NCBI RefSeq assembly: GCF_947500045.1
Contig: NZ_CANMQQ010000002.1
Span: 400,208-464,207, forward strand
DNA from: an uncultured Ruegeria sp.
GTDB lineage: Bacteria; Pseudomonadota; Alphaproteobacteria; Rhodobacterales; Rhodobacteraceae
Reading direction: 5' to 3'
Length of the DNA: 64,000 nt
Positions 25,877 through 34,351 of the stretch are shown here, in pieces. The notes under the pieces were generated by a model. The model worked only from the letters and a program-made list of their open reading frames with translations, ran no database searches and had not been told where the DNA came from. Made by a program: the position numbers and the translations under genes. Every line of letters starts with the position of its first letter. The stretch's first letter is position 1.

Positions 25877-26293
25877 TCACGGCTGTCCGGATTCAAGGAA
25901 AAGTCCACTTTGCTGTGGGGCATCATTGAAAGCTGGAGGAAGGCTAACTAACCCTTCAAGCAAATAAGGATGGATCTCGTCGGACGAAAACAGTGTAGCC
26001 TCTCGATTCCAATGAACGGTATATATCGAATTTTCTAGACCGGGAATTCTGTTGGATCTTGGTTCACCCTTCCCGGTGTAGACGAATATCCAATCCCCTT
26101 TTTTTACCCACCCCATACCGAGCCACATGGAGTTATCATTGATAGGAAAGATGTGGCTATTTGGTTGTTTTATTCCGATCCCGATCCATTGATATTGAAG
26201 ATAAAAGTCTTCTTCGACTTTTATTGGAATCCTCTCGAGGTTCGGTACGCCGCGATCAACTACGTCCATTAGCATCAAAGCAGAGTCGATCAT
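25877..26293 (-). CDS. Small protein of unknown function, coupled to a coiled-coil membrane protein
   Basis: A 138-residue protein (MIDSALMLMDVVDRGVPNLER...). Its ATG shares a base with the upstream stop as TAATG, so it is translationally coupled to the gene at 26293-26841. The middle is beta-rich (IGIGIKQPNS, WLGMGWVKKGDWIFVYTGKG), with no signal peptide or membrane segment. I recognise no family. Base and codon use is visibly AT-richer than in parE, suggesting transfer. The paired partner hints at a two-component accessory system whose role is unknown. Confidence 0.6.
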   Translation of the reverse strand: MIDSALMLMDVVDRGVPNLERIPIKVEEDFYLQYQWIGIGIKQPNSHIFPINDNSMWLGMGWVKKGDWIFVYTGKGEPRSNRIPGLENSIYTVHWNREATLFSSDEIHPYLLEGLVSLPPAFNDAPQQSGLFLESGQP

Positions 26294-26841
26294 TATGACT
26301 TCCCTTTTGAGAAAAATGCGGTACCAAAAATCCCAACGAGATAGGCTATTGCCGCAACGCCCAGAATTGCCCAATCGCGACCTTCCAAGGGTTCCGCGTT
26401 TGGGACAAATGCCAAAGTCACCAGAATACCGGCCGCGACCAGAATTGCTGTTGAGTACTTCTTCTCCGACTTTGCAGAGTCTCTTTTCTCTCTTTCAACG
26501 CGAACATCAGCCTGCGATAATGCTAGGTCGCTTTTCAGGTCGGCAACCTGTTCTGTTAAATCTCTATTTTGAGACCTAAGTTCGTTGTTCTCCTGTTCCA
26601 ACTCCCTCAGTCTAGCGGCAATCAGATAAGAAGTGTTTGCTCCTGAAATCCCACGAACGTTCTCCTCCGCAATTCGCTTGACGGTTCCGACGAATTCACC
26701 GCTTGCGTATTTCGCCTCTGTCACAGGAGGTAAAACTTCGCCTTCGATTGAAGTGTGTTTTTGGTTTCCAGATGCACCTGAATCTGGGACCTCCGGGATA
26801 CCAGTATGGGCTCTATTTAACTTGGATTTGGGGTTATTCAA
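26293..26841 (-). CDS. Coiled-coil protein with two C-terminal membrane segments
   Basis: A 182-residue protein with a TTG start that overlaps the parE stop (TTGA), so it is expressed as a tail of the parE transcript. A polar N-terminus is followed by a long heptad region (LRELEQENNELRSQNRDLTE to about residue 125) and two hydrophobic helices (STAILVAAGILVTLAFV and WAILGVAAIAYLVGIFGTAFF), ending in a short basic tail. The topology suggests a membrane-anchored oligomer with a cytosolic coiled coil. AT-richer than its neighbours. No family recognised. Confidence 0.6.
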   Translation of the reverse strand: MNNPKSKLNRAHTGIPEVPDSGASGNQKHTSIEGEVLPPVTEAKYASGEFVGTVKRIAEENVRGISGANTSYLIAARLRELEQENNELRSQNRDLTEQVADLKSDLALSQADVRVEREKRDSAKSEKKYSTAILVAAGILVTLAFVPNAEPLEGRDWAILGVAAIAYLVGIFGTAFFSKGKS

Positions 26842-28796
26842 ACATCCAGCTCCTCCACGAACCGCGCGTTTTCCTGAATGTACTGGAACCGCAGTTCGGG
26901 TTTTTTACCCATCAGGCGCTCGACCAGATCGCCGGTCTCGCCGGGTTCGTCCTCGTCGATGGTGACGCGGATCAGTTTGCGCGAGGCCGGGTCCATCGTG
27001 GTCTCTTTCAGGTCCTTGGCGTCCATCTCGCCCAGACCCTTGAAGCGCGAGACGTCGATCTTGCCTTTGCCGCCCAGGCCTTTTTCCAGCCACTCGTCCC
27101 GCTCGGCCTCGTCCAGACAATAGACACGTTTGGCGCCTTGGGTCAGGCGATACAGCGGCGGGCAGGCGAGGTAGAGGTGGCCCGCGTCAATCATCGGGCG
27201 CATCTGGGTGAAGAAGAAGGTCATCAGCAGCGCCGCGATATGCGCGCCGTCTACATCCGCGTCGGTCATGATGATGATCTTGTCATAGCGCAGGTCATCG
27301 ACGTTGAAGCGGGTGCCAAGGCCAACCCCCAGTGCTTGGGTCAGGTCGTTGATCTCGGCATTGGTGCCCAGCTTGGAACTGGCCGCGCCCAGCACGTTCA
27401 GGATCTTGCCGCGCAGGGGTAGAAGGGCCTGCGTTTTGCGGTTGCGACCCATTTTTGCAGATCCGCCCGCAGAATCTCCTTCGACGATGAATAATTCGGT
27501 TCCGTCCCGTGTTGAACTACTACAGTCCACCAGCTTGCCGGGGAGACGAAGTTTCTTAGTGGCGGACTTGCGTTGTGTTTCCTTCTCGGCCCGTCGGCGC
27601 AGACGTTCCTCAGACCTTAGGATGAGGAAGTCTAAGATAGCGCCGGCGGATTTCGTGTCCGCGGCCAGCCAGTTGTCGAAATGGTCGCGGACGGAGTTTT
27701 CGACCAACCGCTGTGCCTCGACCGTGGCCAGCCGGTCTTTGGTCTGGCCGACGAATTCCGGTTCACTGATGAAACAGGACACCAGCGCGCAGCCGCCCGT
27801 AATCAGGTCGTCACGGGTGATCTGTGCGGCCTTTTTGTTGTTGATCAGCTCTCCGTAAGCCTTGATGCCTTTGAGGACGGCGGCCCAGAACCCTGCCACA
27901 TGGGTGCCGCCTTCGGGGGTAGGAACGGTGTTACAGTAGGACTGGATGAACCCATCGCGCGAAGGCGTCCAGTTGATCGCCCATTCGACCTTTCCGGGTG
28001 CGTTGAATTTTTCCTGAAAGTCCACGGTACCGGCAAAGGGCTGCTCGGCATAGGTCGAAGAGCCGTTCATCGTTTCCTTCAGGTAATCCGAAAGGCCGCC
28101 GGGGAAGTGGAAGCTCGCTTCGGTCGGGGTCTCGCCATCGTCGATGTGGGACTTCCAGCGGATTTCGACGCCCGAGAACAGGTAAGCCTTAGAGCGGATG
28201 GATTTGAACAGTCGGGCGGGTTTGAACTTGTGGTGGCCGAAGATGTCGGGGTCGGCGTGGAAAGTCACCGTGGTGCCGCGCCGGTTTGGGGCCGCGCCAA
28301 CCTTTTCCACCGGGCCCAGAGGGATACCGCGTGAGAACCGCTGTTCAAAAAGCTGTTTGTCGCGGGCCACCTGAACCACCATCGAATCCGACAGGGCGTT
28401 GACCACCGAGGCACCGACGCCGTGCAGACCGCCCGAGGTCTGATAAGCCTTGCCCGAGAACTTGCCGCCCGCATGCAGGGTACACAGGATCACCTCAAGC
28501 GCGGATTTGTCCGGGAATTTGGGATGCGGATCGATAGGAATGCCGCGCCCGTTGTCACGCACGGTCAGGGCGTAATCTGCGTGCAGCTCCACCTCGATCC
28601 GGTTCGCGTAACCCGCCACCGCCTCGTCCATCGAGTTGTCGAGGATTTCCGCCACCATATGGTGCAGCGCACGCTCATCCGTGCCACCGATATACATGCC
28701 GGGGCGTTTGCGGACCGGTTCCAGGCCTTCGAGCACCTCGATGGACGAGGCGTCATATATGGTGGTCGCTTCTGGCGTCAACAGTTCGTCGGGCAT
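26838..28796 (-). CDS. parE: DNA topoisomerase IV subunit B
   Basis: A 652-residue ATPase subunit that, with ParC, decatenates daughter chromosomes. The start at 28796 (MPDELLTPEATTIYDASSIE) gives the expected length; the track adds 70 spurious residues. GHKL ATPase motifs: EILDNSMDEAVAG, VRDNGRGIPI, TSGGLHGVGASVVNALS. TOPRIM motifs: FIVEGDSAGGSAKMGRNR (EGDSA) and MTDADVDGAHI, ending with RFKGLGEMDAKDL. No gyrB-like insertion is present. Its 3' end overlaps an accessory gene, which is unusual. Confidence 0.97.
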   Translation of the reverse strand: MPDELLTPEATTIYDASSIEVLEGLEPVRKRPGMYIGGTDERALHHMVAEILDNSMDEAVAGYANRIEVELHADYALTVRDNGRGIPIDPHPKFPDKSALEVILCTLHAGGKFSGKAYQTSGGLHGVGASVVNALSDSMVVQVARDKQLFEQRFSRGIPLGPVEKVGAAPNRRGTTVTFHADPDIFGHHKFKPARLFKSIRSKAYLFSGVEIRWKSHIDDGETPTEASFHFPGGLSDYLKETMNGSSTYAEQPFAGTVDFQEKFNAPGKVEWAINWTPSRDGFIQSYCNTVPTPEGGTHVAGFWAAVLKGIKAYGELINNKKAAQITRDDLITGGCALVSCFISEPEFVGQTKDRLATVEAQRLVENSVRDHFDNWLAADTKSAGAILDFLILRSEERLRRRAEKETQRKSATKKLRLPGKLVDCSSSTRDGTELFIVEGDSAGGSAKMGRNRKTQALLPLRGKILNVLGAASSKLGTNAEINDLTQALGVGLGTRFNVDDLRYDKIIIMTDADVDGAHIAALLMTFFFTQMRPMIDAGHLYLACPPLYRLTQGAKRVYCLDEAERDEWLEKGLGGKGKIDVSRFKGLGEMDAKDLKETTMDPASRKLIRVTIDEDEPGETGDLVERLMGKKPELRFQYIQENARFVEELDV

Positions 28797-29287
28797 ATGG
28801 GCTGCTCTTGTTTTTAAGTTTCCTCCATTATGGCAGGTGATGTGGTCCGGGGGAAGAGGGGCGCGAGGTGTTGTGGGTGGTTTGGCCACCAAGCCGTCCT
28901 TCGCTGCGTTTGCAACCAACCAAGTCCAAACGTCCGCTTTGCGCTGTCTTTGCGCTTGTAAAGTCTGGCGAGCTTCTCTGAAGCCGACATTCAGCCGGGA
29001 AAACACCTTGCGCTAGATTTGAGCCACGACGCGTGTCTATTGGGGTCGGGAACAAATGCTGCGAGTCAACTGGGCAGCTGGCAGCTAAAAGCGTGCACTT
29101 CTAATTTGGGTATAGTCGGTTGCCGCGCCATGTTGCCCAACCTTGAGGCCAAAGCCACTGGGTCACCCAACAAAATCATACGGCAACCTTTGGTTCATCC
29201 AAAGGTTGCCGTTTCATAAGATATATGTTGTGGCACTGCATTATTTTTTTCGGATCCTACCACGGCTCGCAATATGCTATCAATCCC
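28797..29287. other. Intergenic stretch upstream of parE (no gene)
   Basis: 491 bases without a supportable gene; ORFs here have no start signal or family features. It contains the parE promoter region, a sequence like that beyond the other end of the accessory gene (29141-29176), and the perfect hairpin at 29181-29211. The composition shifts from GC-rich to AT-rich across it, consistent with an island boundary. Confidence 0.6.
29181..29211. repeat. Perfect 13-bp inverted repeat at the island edge
   Basis: CGGCAACCTTTGG-TTCAT-CCAAAGGTTGCCG. It lies 77 bases beyond the stop of the nuclease-NTPase gene. There is only a short TTT after it on the plus strand and no T run on the minus strand. It could be a weak terminator, or a recombination or transposition end. 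Confidence 0.7.
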
Positions 29288-31936
29288 CTAAAATTCTACT
29301 AACGACCCTTTCAGTCGTTCGTTGGCTGTATTGTATTCTTTTATCTTTACAATGACTTGATCACCTTCCTCCAGTTCACTGAAGACTACATGAGACGACT
29401 TGCCAAAGTCTGACTGATGCACAAAGCAGTCCATTCCCGAATCAAGTTCAACAAAAATGCCGTAGTTCTGAATTGATGCAACTTGACCCAAGTGTTCTGA
29501 TCCGCGTGGGAAATCTTCCGCGATGCGACTCTTTGCTGAGTAGCCATCACTCTTTACCTCTTTTGACTCAACAAATCTCGTGAGGCTAGCAACCATCTCA
29601 GTGTGTGACCATGAAAAGCTATCTGGTGCTATCTGGTTTTCAAGAAAAAACTGCGACCCGTAACCACTTAAGTAGTTCACCAGGGAAACACTACTGCTTA
29701 GCGCGGCATCTTTTGAACCGGCCTTGAAAAGACCTCTCCCAACAAGGTTGTCCGCAATTCTGTTGGCCACCATGGAGTCCCTGAAGAAGGTGTCTTCCGA
29801 GACAATTGAAAGATAGTTGATGTTTCGAATTACGTTGAGGTGAGTGAACCCAGACGCTGTCAATACAACCAAGTCATCTATGTCAACAGTCTTCGTTAAT
29901 CCTTCTGTCATGACTAGTTCTGATTGCACTAGTGATGCTACCTCAGCAATAGTGCGTTCCCTAGCATGCCCGAGACCTTGCATCACTTGAACTAAGGTTT
30001 CAACTTTGTGGAAACCTTTTGTGTTGTTTGGGCCCGAAACTTTGAAGTTCTCTTTGAGCCAACATAGAATATCTAGTCGAACGAACGGATCTGGAAGCTC
30101 GTCTCGTGGGTCAGAATGAAAAACATTGACTAGCCTAGACTTTTCATCGCTAAAGTAACGACGATTTCCTTTTAGGAGCACTCGATAAACCAAGTGGGAG
30201 GGTAAGCGGTATTCCCCGTTCGAGAGGCGCATCTTAAGGATGTCATCAGCGCTGATATGTCCTGACTTACAAAAATCCAGAACTACTTCGAGCCCTCGGC
30301 GAATATTTCGTCCAGCCAATCCTTTGATAATAGATTTGAAGTGCTTGTCTTGAAACAGAGTGGTGATGATACACCGCATAAAGTTCGCAACTTCGTTTCT
30401 GCCACAGCTTACTATTACACCATTTTCCGTACTGAATCTGAATTTTTCCGGATTGCTACCGACAGATCTCAATAGGTATCCCATTCTCGCAGACAGCACT
30501 TTTTCCAGAAGCGGTGCCTCAATTCGGAATACCAAGTCCTTAATTACGGTATCCAACGGTGGGAGGTCTGAGTAAGTATCGTAAGTCGTGTCCCGAAGAG
30601 GTAGAAAAATTAGACACCTAAATTCATTCTTCAACCATGCTGCGACCTCGAACATTAACAACTGATCATCCCGTGTTCTCTTGTCACAGTTGTCCAAGAC
30701 AATCACTAGGAGAAGCCCTCTCTCTTCGAAAAGAAGAGAAATCAAATTTACAAGCGTCTGCCTGGTGTCTCCCTGCAAGCGCTTCATTTCCTCAGCCAGT
30801 ATTTCCAGGTGCTGGATTGAATCTGGTGGGAAAAATGCGGCTCGCCCTTTAGCAACCGCACCCAACTCCTTTGAGTACAGTTTTTTTAAGAAGTCCAAGG
30901 ATTCGAAATCTATTTCCGGAAAAATGTATCGTATTTTTTTTGATATCGCGTCTAATATCCAGTCGTATATCTCAGTCTTTGACAACGGTGCATTGTTCAA
31001 GTCAACATTAACCCACCGCGTGGATTGTACGAGACTTTGTGGGAGGGCTTTTAACCTCAAAAATTCCGTAAATGTTGACTTTCCAGCTCCAACGCCGCCG
31101 ACCAATAAGCACAGTTCGTTTTTCAGCCGATCTCTATTCTCGAAAGTTCCTAGTGTCTCGAAAATCTCCGTCGGGTTCTCTGTGTCGTTAATAGTGTTAG
31201 AGTCTCTCTGGTGAGGCGGAATAGTTGCACGTAGAACCCTGTCGATAGGGGCCACATGAGACTCCCGGCGTTTAGATCGGATGTAGGCATTTTCTACAAT
31301 CCCGGCCTTTTCCTCAATGGTTTCCGGGTTGAATAGTGATTGATATTCGAGAGAAACGTTCGAGCCAAAATCGTTTGCACCAACAGATTCGTTGATTACT
31401 GATTTTCCGCCCAGAGAGAAAACAGGCTTGGTGTACTTGGCCACACCGCGTATTTCAGATCTGATAGCAGAAACCCTTGACGCTACGACATCTCTTCCGC
31501 CAAACCTCAGAAGGTCAATAAAATCTTGGTTTGTTACACTACAATTCTCAACGTTTAGATCAATTGCAGGGCTCTGTTGATCCGAAAACCCAGCTATCAG
31601 CCGCAACCCATTTGTCGCAATAATTCGCTCACATGGGTTTACTCTATTATCATACAACGCATTTATCTCATGCGCATACAGTCGAGCTTCACGAAAAGCC
31701 TCTTCAAGATTATCGTCGTTTGGCTCTTTCGCCTCAACAATCAAAGAGGGGACCCCATCGATAACTATAGCGTAATCAGGATAGTAGAGTTTTTGACTAC
31801 GCCCCTTACCAATCACTATCTTCCGAATGTCGCGCTTTGTTTGGATATCATCAGGAAAGAAATCCAAGCCATCTGGAGAACTTTTGGTCAGAAGCCCATA
31901 AACAAATTTCTGCTCTACATCACTTTCCGTGAACAT
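29288..31936 (-). CDS. PD-(D/E)xK nuclease - P-loop NTPase - S1 domain fusion, candidate defence protein
   Basis: An 882-residue protein; the ATG at 31936 has AGGA seven bases upstream, so the 57 extra residues in the track are not used. Residues ~1-120 resemble the HsdR N-terminal nuclease: YYPDYAIVIDG then LIVEAKE, giving P53-D54...E68-x-K70. A P-loop NTPase follows with Walker A GGVGAGKST (K286) and Walker B LLLVIVLDNCD (D415), then FLPLRDTTYD as a sensor-like arginine. About 300 helical residues lead to a C-terminal S1 domain (~815-882; GQVASIQNYGIFVELDSGMD). The gene is markedly AT-richer than its surroundings and stands alone. The nuclease-NTPase-sensor order recalls STAND-type antiphage proteins (inference). 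Confidence 0.8.
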   Translation of the reverse strand: MFTESDVEQKFVYGLLTKSSPDGLDFFPDDIQTKRDIRKIVIGKGRSQKLYYPDYAIVIDGVPSLIVEAKEPNDDNLEEAFREARLYAHEINALYDNRVNPCERIIATNGLRLIAGFSDQQSPAIDLNVENCSVTNQDFIDLLRFGGRDVVASRVSAIRSEIRGVAKYTKPVFSLGGKSVINESVGANDFGSNVSLEYQSLFNPETIEEKAGIVENAYIRSKRRESHVAPIDRVLRATIPPHQRDSNTINDTENPTEIFETLGTFENRDRLKNELCLLVGGVGAGKSTFTEFLRLKALPQSLVQSTRWVNVDLNNAPLSKTEIYDWILDAISKKIRYIFPEIDFESLDFLKKLYSKELGAVAKGRAAFFPPDSIQHLEILAEEMKRLQGDTRQTLVNLISLLFEERGLLLVIVLDNCDKRTRDDQLLMFEVAAWLKNEFRCLIFLPLRDTTYDTYSDLPPLDTVIKDLVFRIEAPLLEKVLSARMGYLLRSVGSNPEKFRFSTENGVIVSCGRNEVANFMRCIITTLFQDKHFKSIIKGLAGRNIRRGLEVVLDFCKSGHISADDILKMRLSNGEYRLPSHLVYRVLLKGNRRYFSDEKSRLVNVFHSDPRDELPDPFVRLDILCWLKENFKVSGPNNTKGFHKVETLVQVMQGLGHARERTIAEVASLVQSELVMTEGLTKTVDIDDLVVLTASGFTHLNVIRNINYLSIVSEDTFFRDSMVANRIADNLVGRGLFKAGSKDAALSSSVSLVNYLSGYGSQFFLENQIAPDSFSWSHTEMVASLTRFVESKEVKSDGYSAKSRIAEDFPRGSEHLGQVASIQNYGIFVELDSGMDCFVHQSDFGKSSHVVFSELEEGDQVIVKIKEYNTANERLKGSLVEF

Positions 31937-32490
31937 AGTTTTTCCTATATTATTGAGGCAGCACAAGATGTTGCGTTGTAGTATTTGTACGGCTTGCATC
32001 GACATTGGCAAGGAGTAAACGGTGCAACAGGATCTTTGTAGCCATTCGCTTCTTCGCCAAGCTTGAGTTACCCACTGGGCTAACAAAATACTTGCTCTAA
32101 CCTTCAAGCCAAAAAGTTACTTTTCTATGGTGAAGATGTCGAACTCATCGAGCACTTAGAGATGATGTGCCGCAAGTGGTTGCCACGTAATGCCCATTTG
32201 CTGAGCAAGTCGAACGTGCAGAAGTGCTATAGCTGGACCCTGGCAAATGTCTGGTTTGTCCAGCCTCATGACCAATGCAGCGAGAGATTGCCTAGATCCG
32301 CTAGCTGGGGCTTGGAGTTTGGTCGGACGTCTGCTTCGAGCAGTGAGCGCCCTTTCGCGATTGCAGCATTCTTTCCTTGTGGCAATGGCGGGAGTGGGCT
32401 CTTAGTGAATACTCGTCGATTTCGTCTCGCTACCTGATCAAAGCGCTCTTAGTCTGCGGACACGAAGCAATCGAGACAACAGGAACCCAA
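31937..32490. other. Intergenic stretch at the other island edge (no gene)
   Basis: 554 bases with no supportable gene. The AGGA Shine-Dalgarno of the nuclease-NTPase gene is at its left edge. At 32064-32089 there is CTTGAG...CCACTGGG..AACAAAAT, which resembles 29141-29176 in the same order and orientation. From about 32170 the DNA becomes GC-rich again and looks like decayed chromosomal sequence. Confidence 0.5.
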
Positions 32491-33099
32491 ATGAGCTGGA
32501 TCAAAACCATCCCCTACGCTGAGGCGACGGGTAAGCTGCGTAAACTCTATGACCGTGTGACCGGGCCGGATAACAATGTCGATAACATCATGATGGCGCA
32601 TTCGTTGCGGCCTCATTCGATGGAAGCCCATATGGCGGTCTACAAGAATGTGCTGCACCACTCGGCCAATACGGTGCCCAAGTGGTTTCTGGAAGTGCTC
32701 GGTGTTTGGGTCAGTGCGCTGAATCGGTGCGGGTATTGTGTTGAACATCACTTTTCCGGGCTGCAGCGGTTGTTGCAAGATGAAGCGCGCGGAGATGCGA
32801 TCCGGGCCGCGATTGAAGCGGGTGACCCTGCTTCGGCCCCTTTGGACCCGGCGCAAGTGGCCGCGATGGGGTATGCGCGTAAATTGACCGAGGCACCGGG
32901 CGATCTGACCGAGGCGGATATCATCGCCCTGCGCAATGCCGGTTGGGAAGACGGAGAGATCCTTGAGATCAACCAGGTGTGTTCGTATTTTTCCTATGCG
33001 AACAGGACCGTGCTTGGGCTGGGGTGTTCGACCGACGGGGATGTTCTGGGGCTGTCGCCAAACAACTCGGACAATCCAGACGATTGGGGACATCGGTGA
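32491..33099 (+). CDS. AhpD-like carboxymuconolactone decarboxylase / peroxidase-related protein
   Basis: A 202-residue protein from the ATG at 32491 (MSWIKTIPYAEATGKLRKLY), preceded by AGGA. The active-site motif NRCGYCVEHHFSGL near residue 75 has the C-x-x-C plus histidine of the AhpD superfamily, whose members act as thiol peroxidases. LTEADIIALRNAGWEDGEILEINQV is the usual C-terminal helical pair of the uncharacterised peroxidase-related subgroup. It stands alone just right of the accessory region. Confidence 0.85.
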   Translation: MSWIKTIPYAEATGKLRKLYDRVTGPDNNVDNIMMAHSLRPHSMEAHMAVYKNVLHHSANTVPKWFLEVLGVWVSALNRCGYCVEHHFSGLQRLLQDEARGDAIRAAIEAGDPASAPLDPAQVAAMGYARKLTEAPGDLTEADIIALRNAGWEDGEILEINQVCSYFSYANRTVLGLGCSTDGDVLGLSPNNSDNPDDWGHR

Positions 33100-33285
33100 G
33101 CGAGGAAACGAGGGGCCACCATTCCCCGATGCTGAAGTGGCGGCTGTTCAGTGTGATCAGCGAGGATCGTTTGGCTTTTCATGTCCGGACAGCGGGAAAC
33201 CCATAGGCAAATTGACACCAGTCAAAGCGCGGACTGAAGCCACGTGCTAGTCGTTCCCCGGACCGTGGAACCGAGGAGAACATGC

Positions 33286-34215
33286 ATGGATGCCAAGCCC
33301 CAGATCACACAGAAATCACCCCGGATCGAAGCTGTAACTATCCCCGCAGCGGACAGTCCTTCGCCCAGCCCCGAGAAAATCCGGCAGGCTTTTGAAAGCG
33401 GTAAGTATCCGTACGGCCGTAAGATGGCGCGCAAGGATTATGAGGCGCAGAAAGCCGAGCTGCAGGCAGAGCTGCTGAAGGTCCAATTATGGGCGCGGGA
33501 CACCGGGCAGCGATTTGTGTTGTTGTTTGAGGGTCGCGACGCTGCGGGAAAGGGCGGAACCATAAAAAGGTTCATGGAGCACCTTAATCCACGTCTGGCG
33601 CGGGTCGTTGCGTTGAACAAACCGACGGATGAGGAAAAGGGGCAGTGGTATTATCAGCGTTATGTCCAACAACTTCCGACTGTCGGTGAAATGGTTTTTT
33701 ATGACAGGTCCTGGTACAACCGTGCGGGTGTTGAACGGGTCATGGGTTTCTGCTCGCCCAATGAATATCTGGAGTTTATGCGGCAAACGCCCGAGTTGGA
33801 GCGGATGCTGGTGCGCTCGGGTATTCAGCTCTATAAATACTGGTTTTCTGTCACGCAGGAAGAACAGCAACGCCGCTTCCGGAGTCGCGAGACCGATCCG
33901 CTGAAGCAGTGGAAGCTATCTCCGATCGACAAGGCCAGCCTGAGCAAATGGGATGATTATACCGAGGCGAAAGAGGCGATGTTCTTTTACACGGACACCG
34001 CAGATGCGCCTTGGACCATTGTCAAATCCAATGACAAGAAACGCGCACGCCTGAACTGCATGCGTCACTTCCTGTCTACGCTGGACTATCCCGATAAGGA
34101 CGACCGGATCGTGGGGGAACCTGATCCGCTGATCGTCGGACAGGCCCATCATGTAATCCAACGCTCAGATCACATCCTCGGAACGGCATTACACCCTGAT
34201 TCCAAAACTACCTAA
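33286..34215 (+). CDS. ppk2: Polyphosphate kinase 2
   Basis: A 309-residue enzyme that transfers phosphate between polyphosphate and nucleotides. The ATG at 33286 is six bases after GAGGAGAA; the track start at 33244 has none. Motifs: Walker A FEGRDAAGKGGTIKRF near residue 85, EKGQWYYQRYV, FYDRSWYNRAGVERVMGF (Walker B-like) and FRSRETDPLKQWKLSPID (lid). A single PPK2 domain is present, as in class I enzymes. The first 40 residues are proline-rich and probably disordered. Confidence 0.94.
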   Translation: MDAKPQITQKSPRIEAVTIPAADSPSPSPEKIRQAFESGKYPYGRKMARKDYEAQKAELQAELLKVQLWARDTGQRFVLLFEGRDAAGKGGTIKRFMEHLNPRLARVVALNKPTDEEKGQWYYQRYVQQLPTVGEMVFYDRSWYNRAGVERVMGFCSPNEYLEFMRQTPELERMLVRSGIQLYKYWFSVTQEEQQRRFRSRETDPLKQWKLSPIDKASLSKWDDYTEAKEAMFFYTDTADAPWTIVKSNDKKRARLNCMRHFLSTLDYPDKDDRIVGEPDPLIVGQAHHVIQRSDHILGTALHPDSKTT

Positions 34216-34351
34216 TTGCGGGAACAAAGTGTAAGCGCGGCCAGCACCCTGCGGGGTGGTGGCTTTTCATTGCTTAGCTGATTTGAGTCTCACTTTGATT
34301 TTTTTGGTTGGGCTCTTGTCTCTGGTCAAGGGCAGGCCTAAGGCTGGCGGG

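Noticed and set aside
25651-25929. 92-residue plus-strand ORF between the DUF1496-like gene and the accessory pair
   Set aside because: Antisense to both neighbouring genes at its ends, with no start signal.
32162-32437. 91-residue plus-strand ORF at the island edge
   Set aside because: No ribosome site, no recognisable family, and composition of decayed intergenic DNA.
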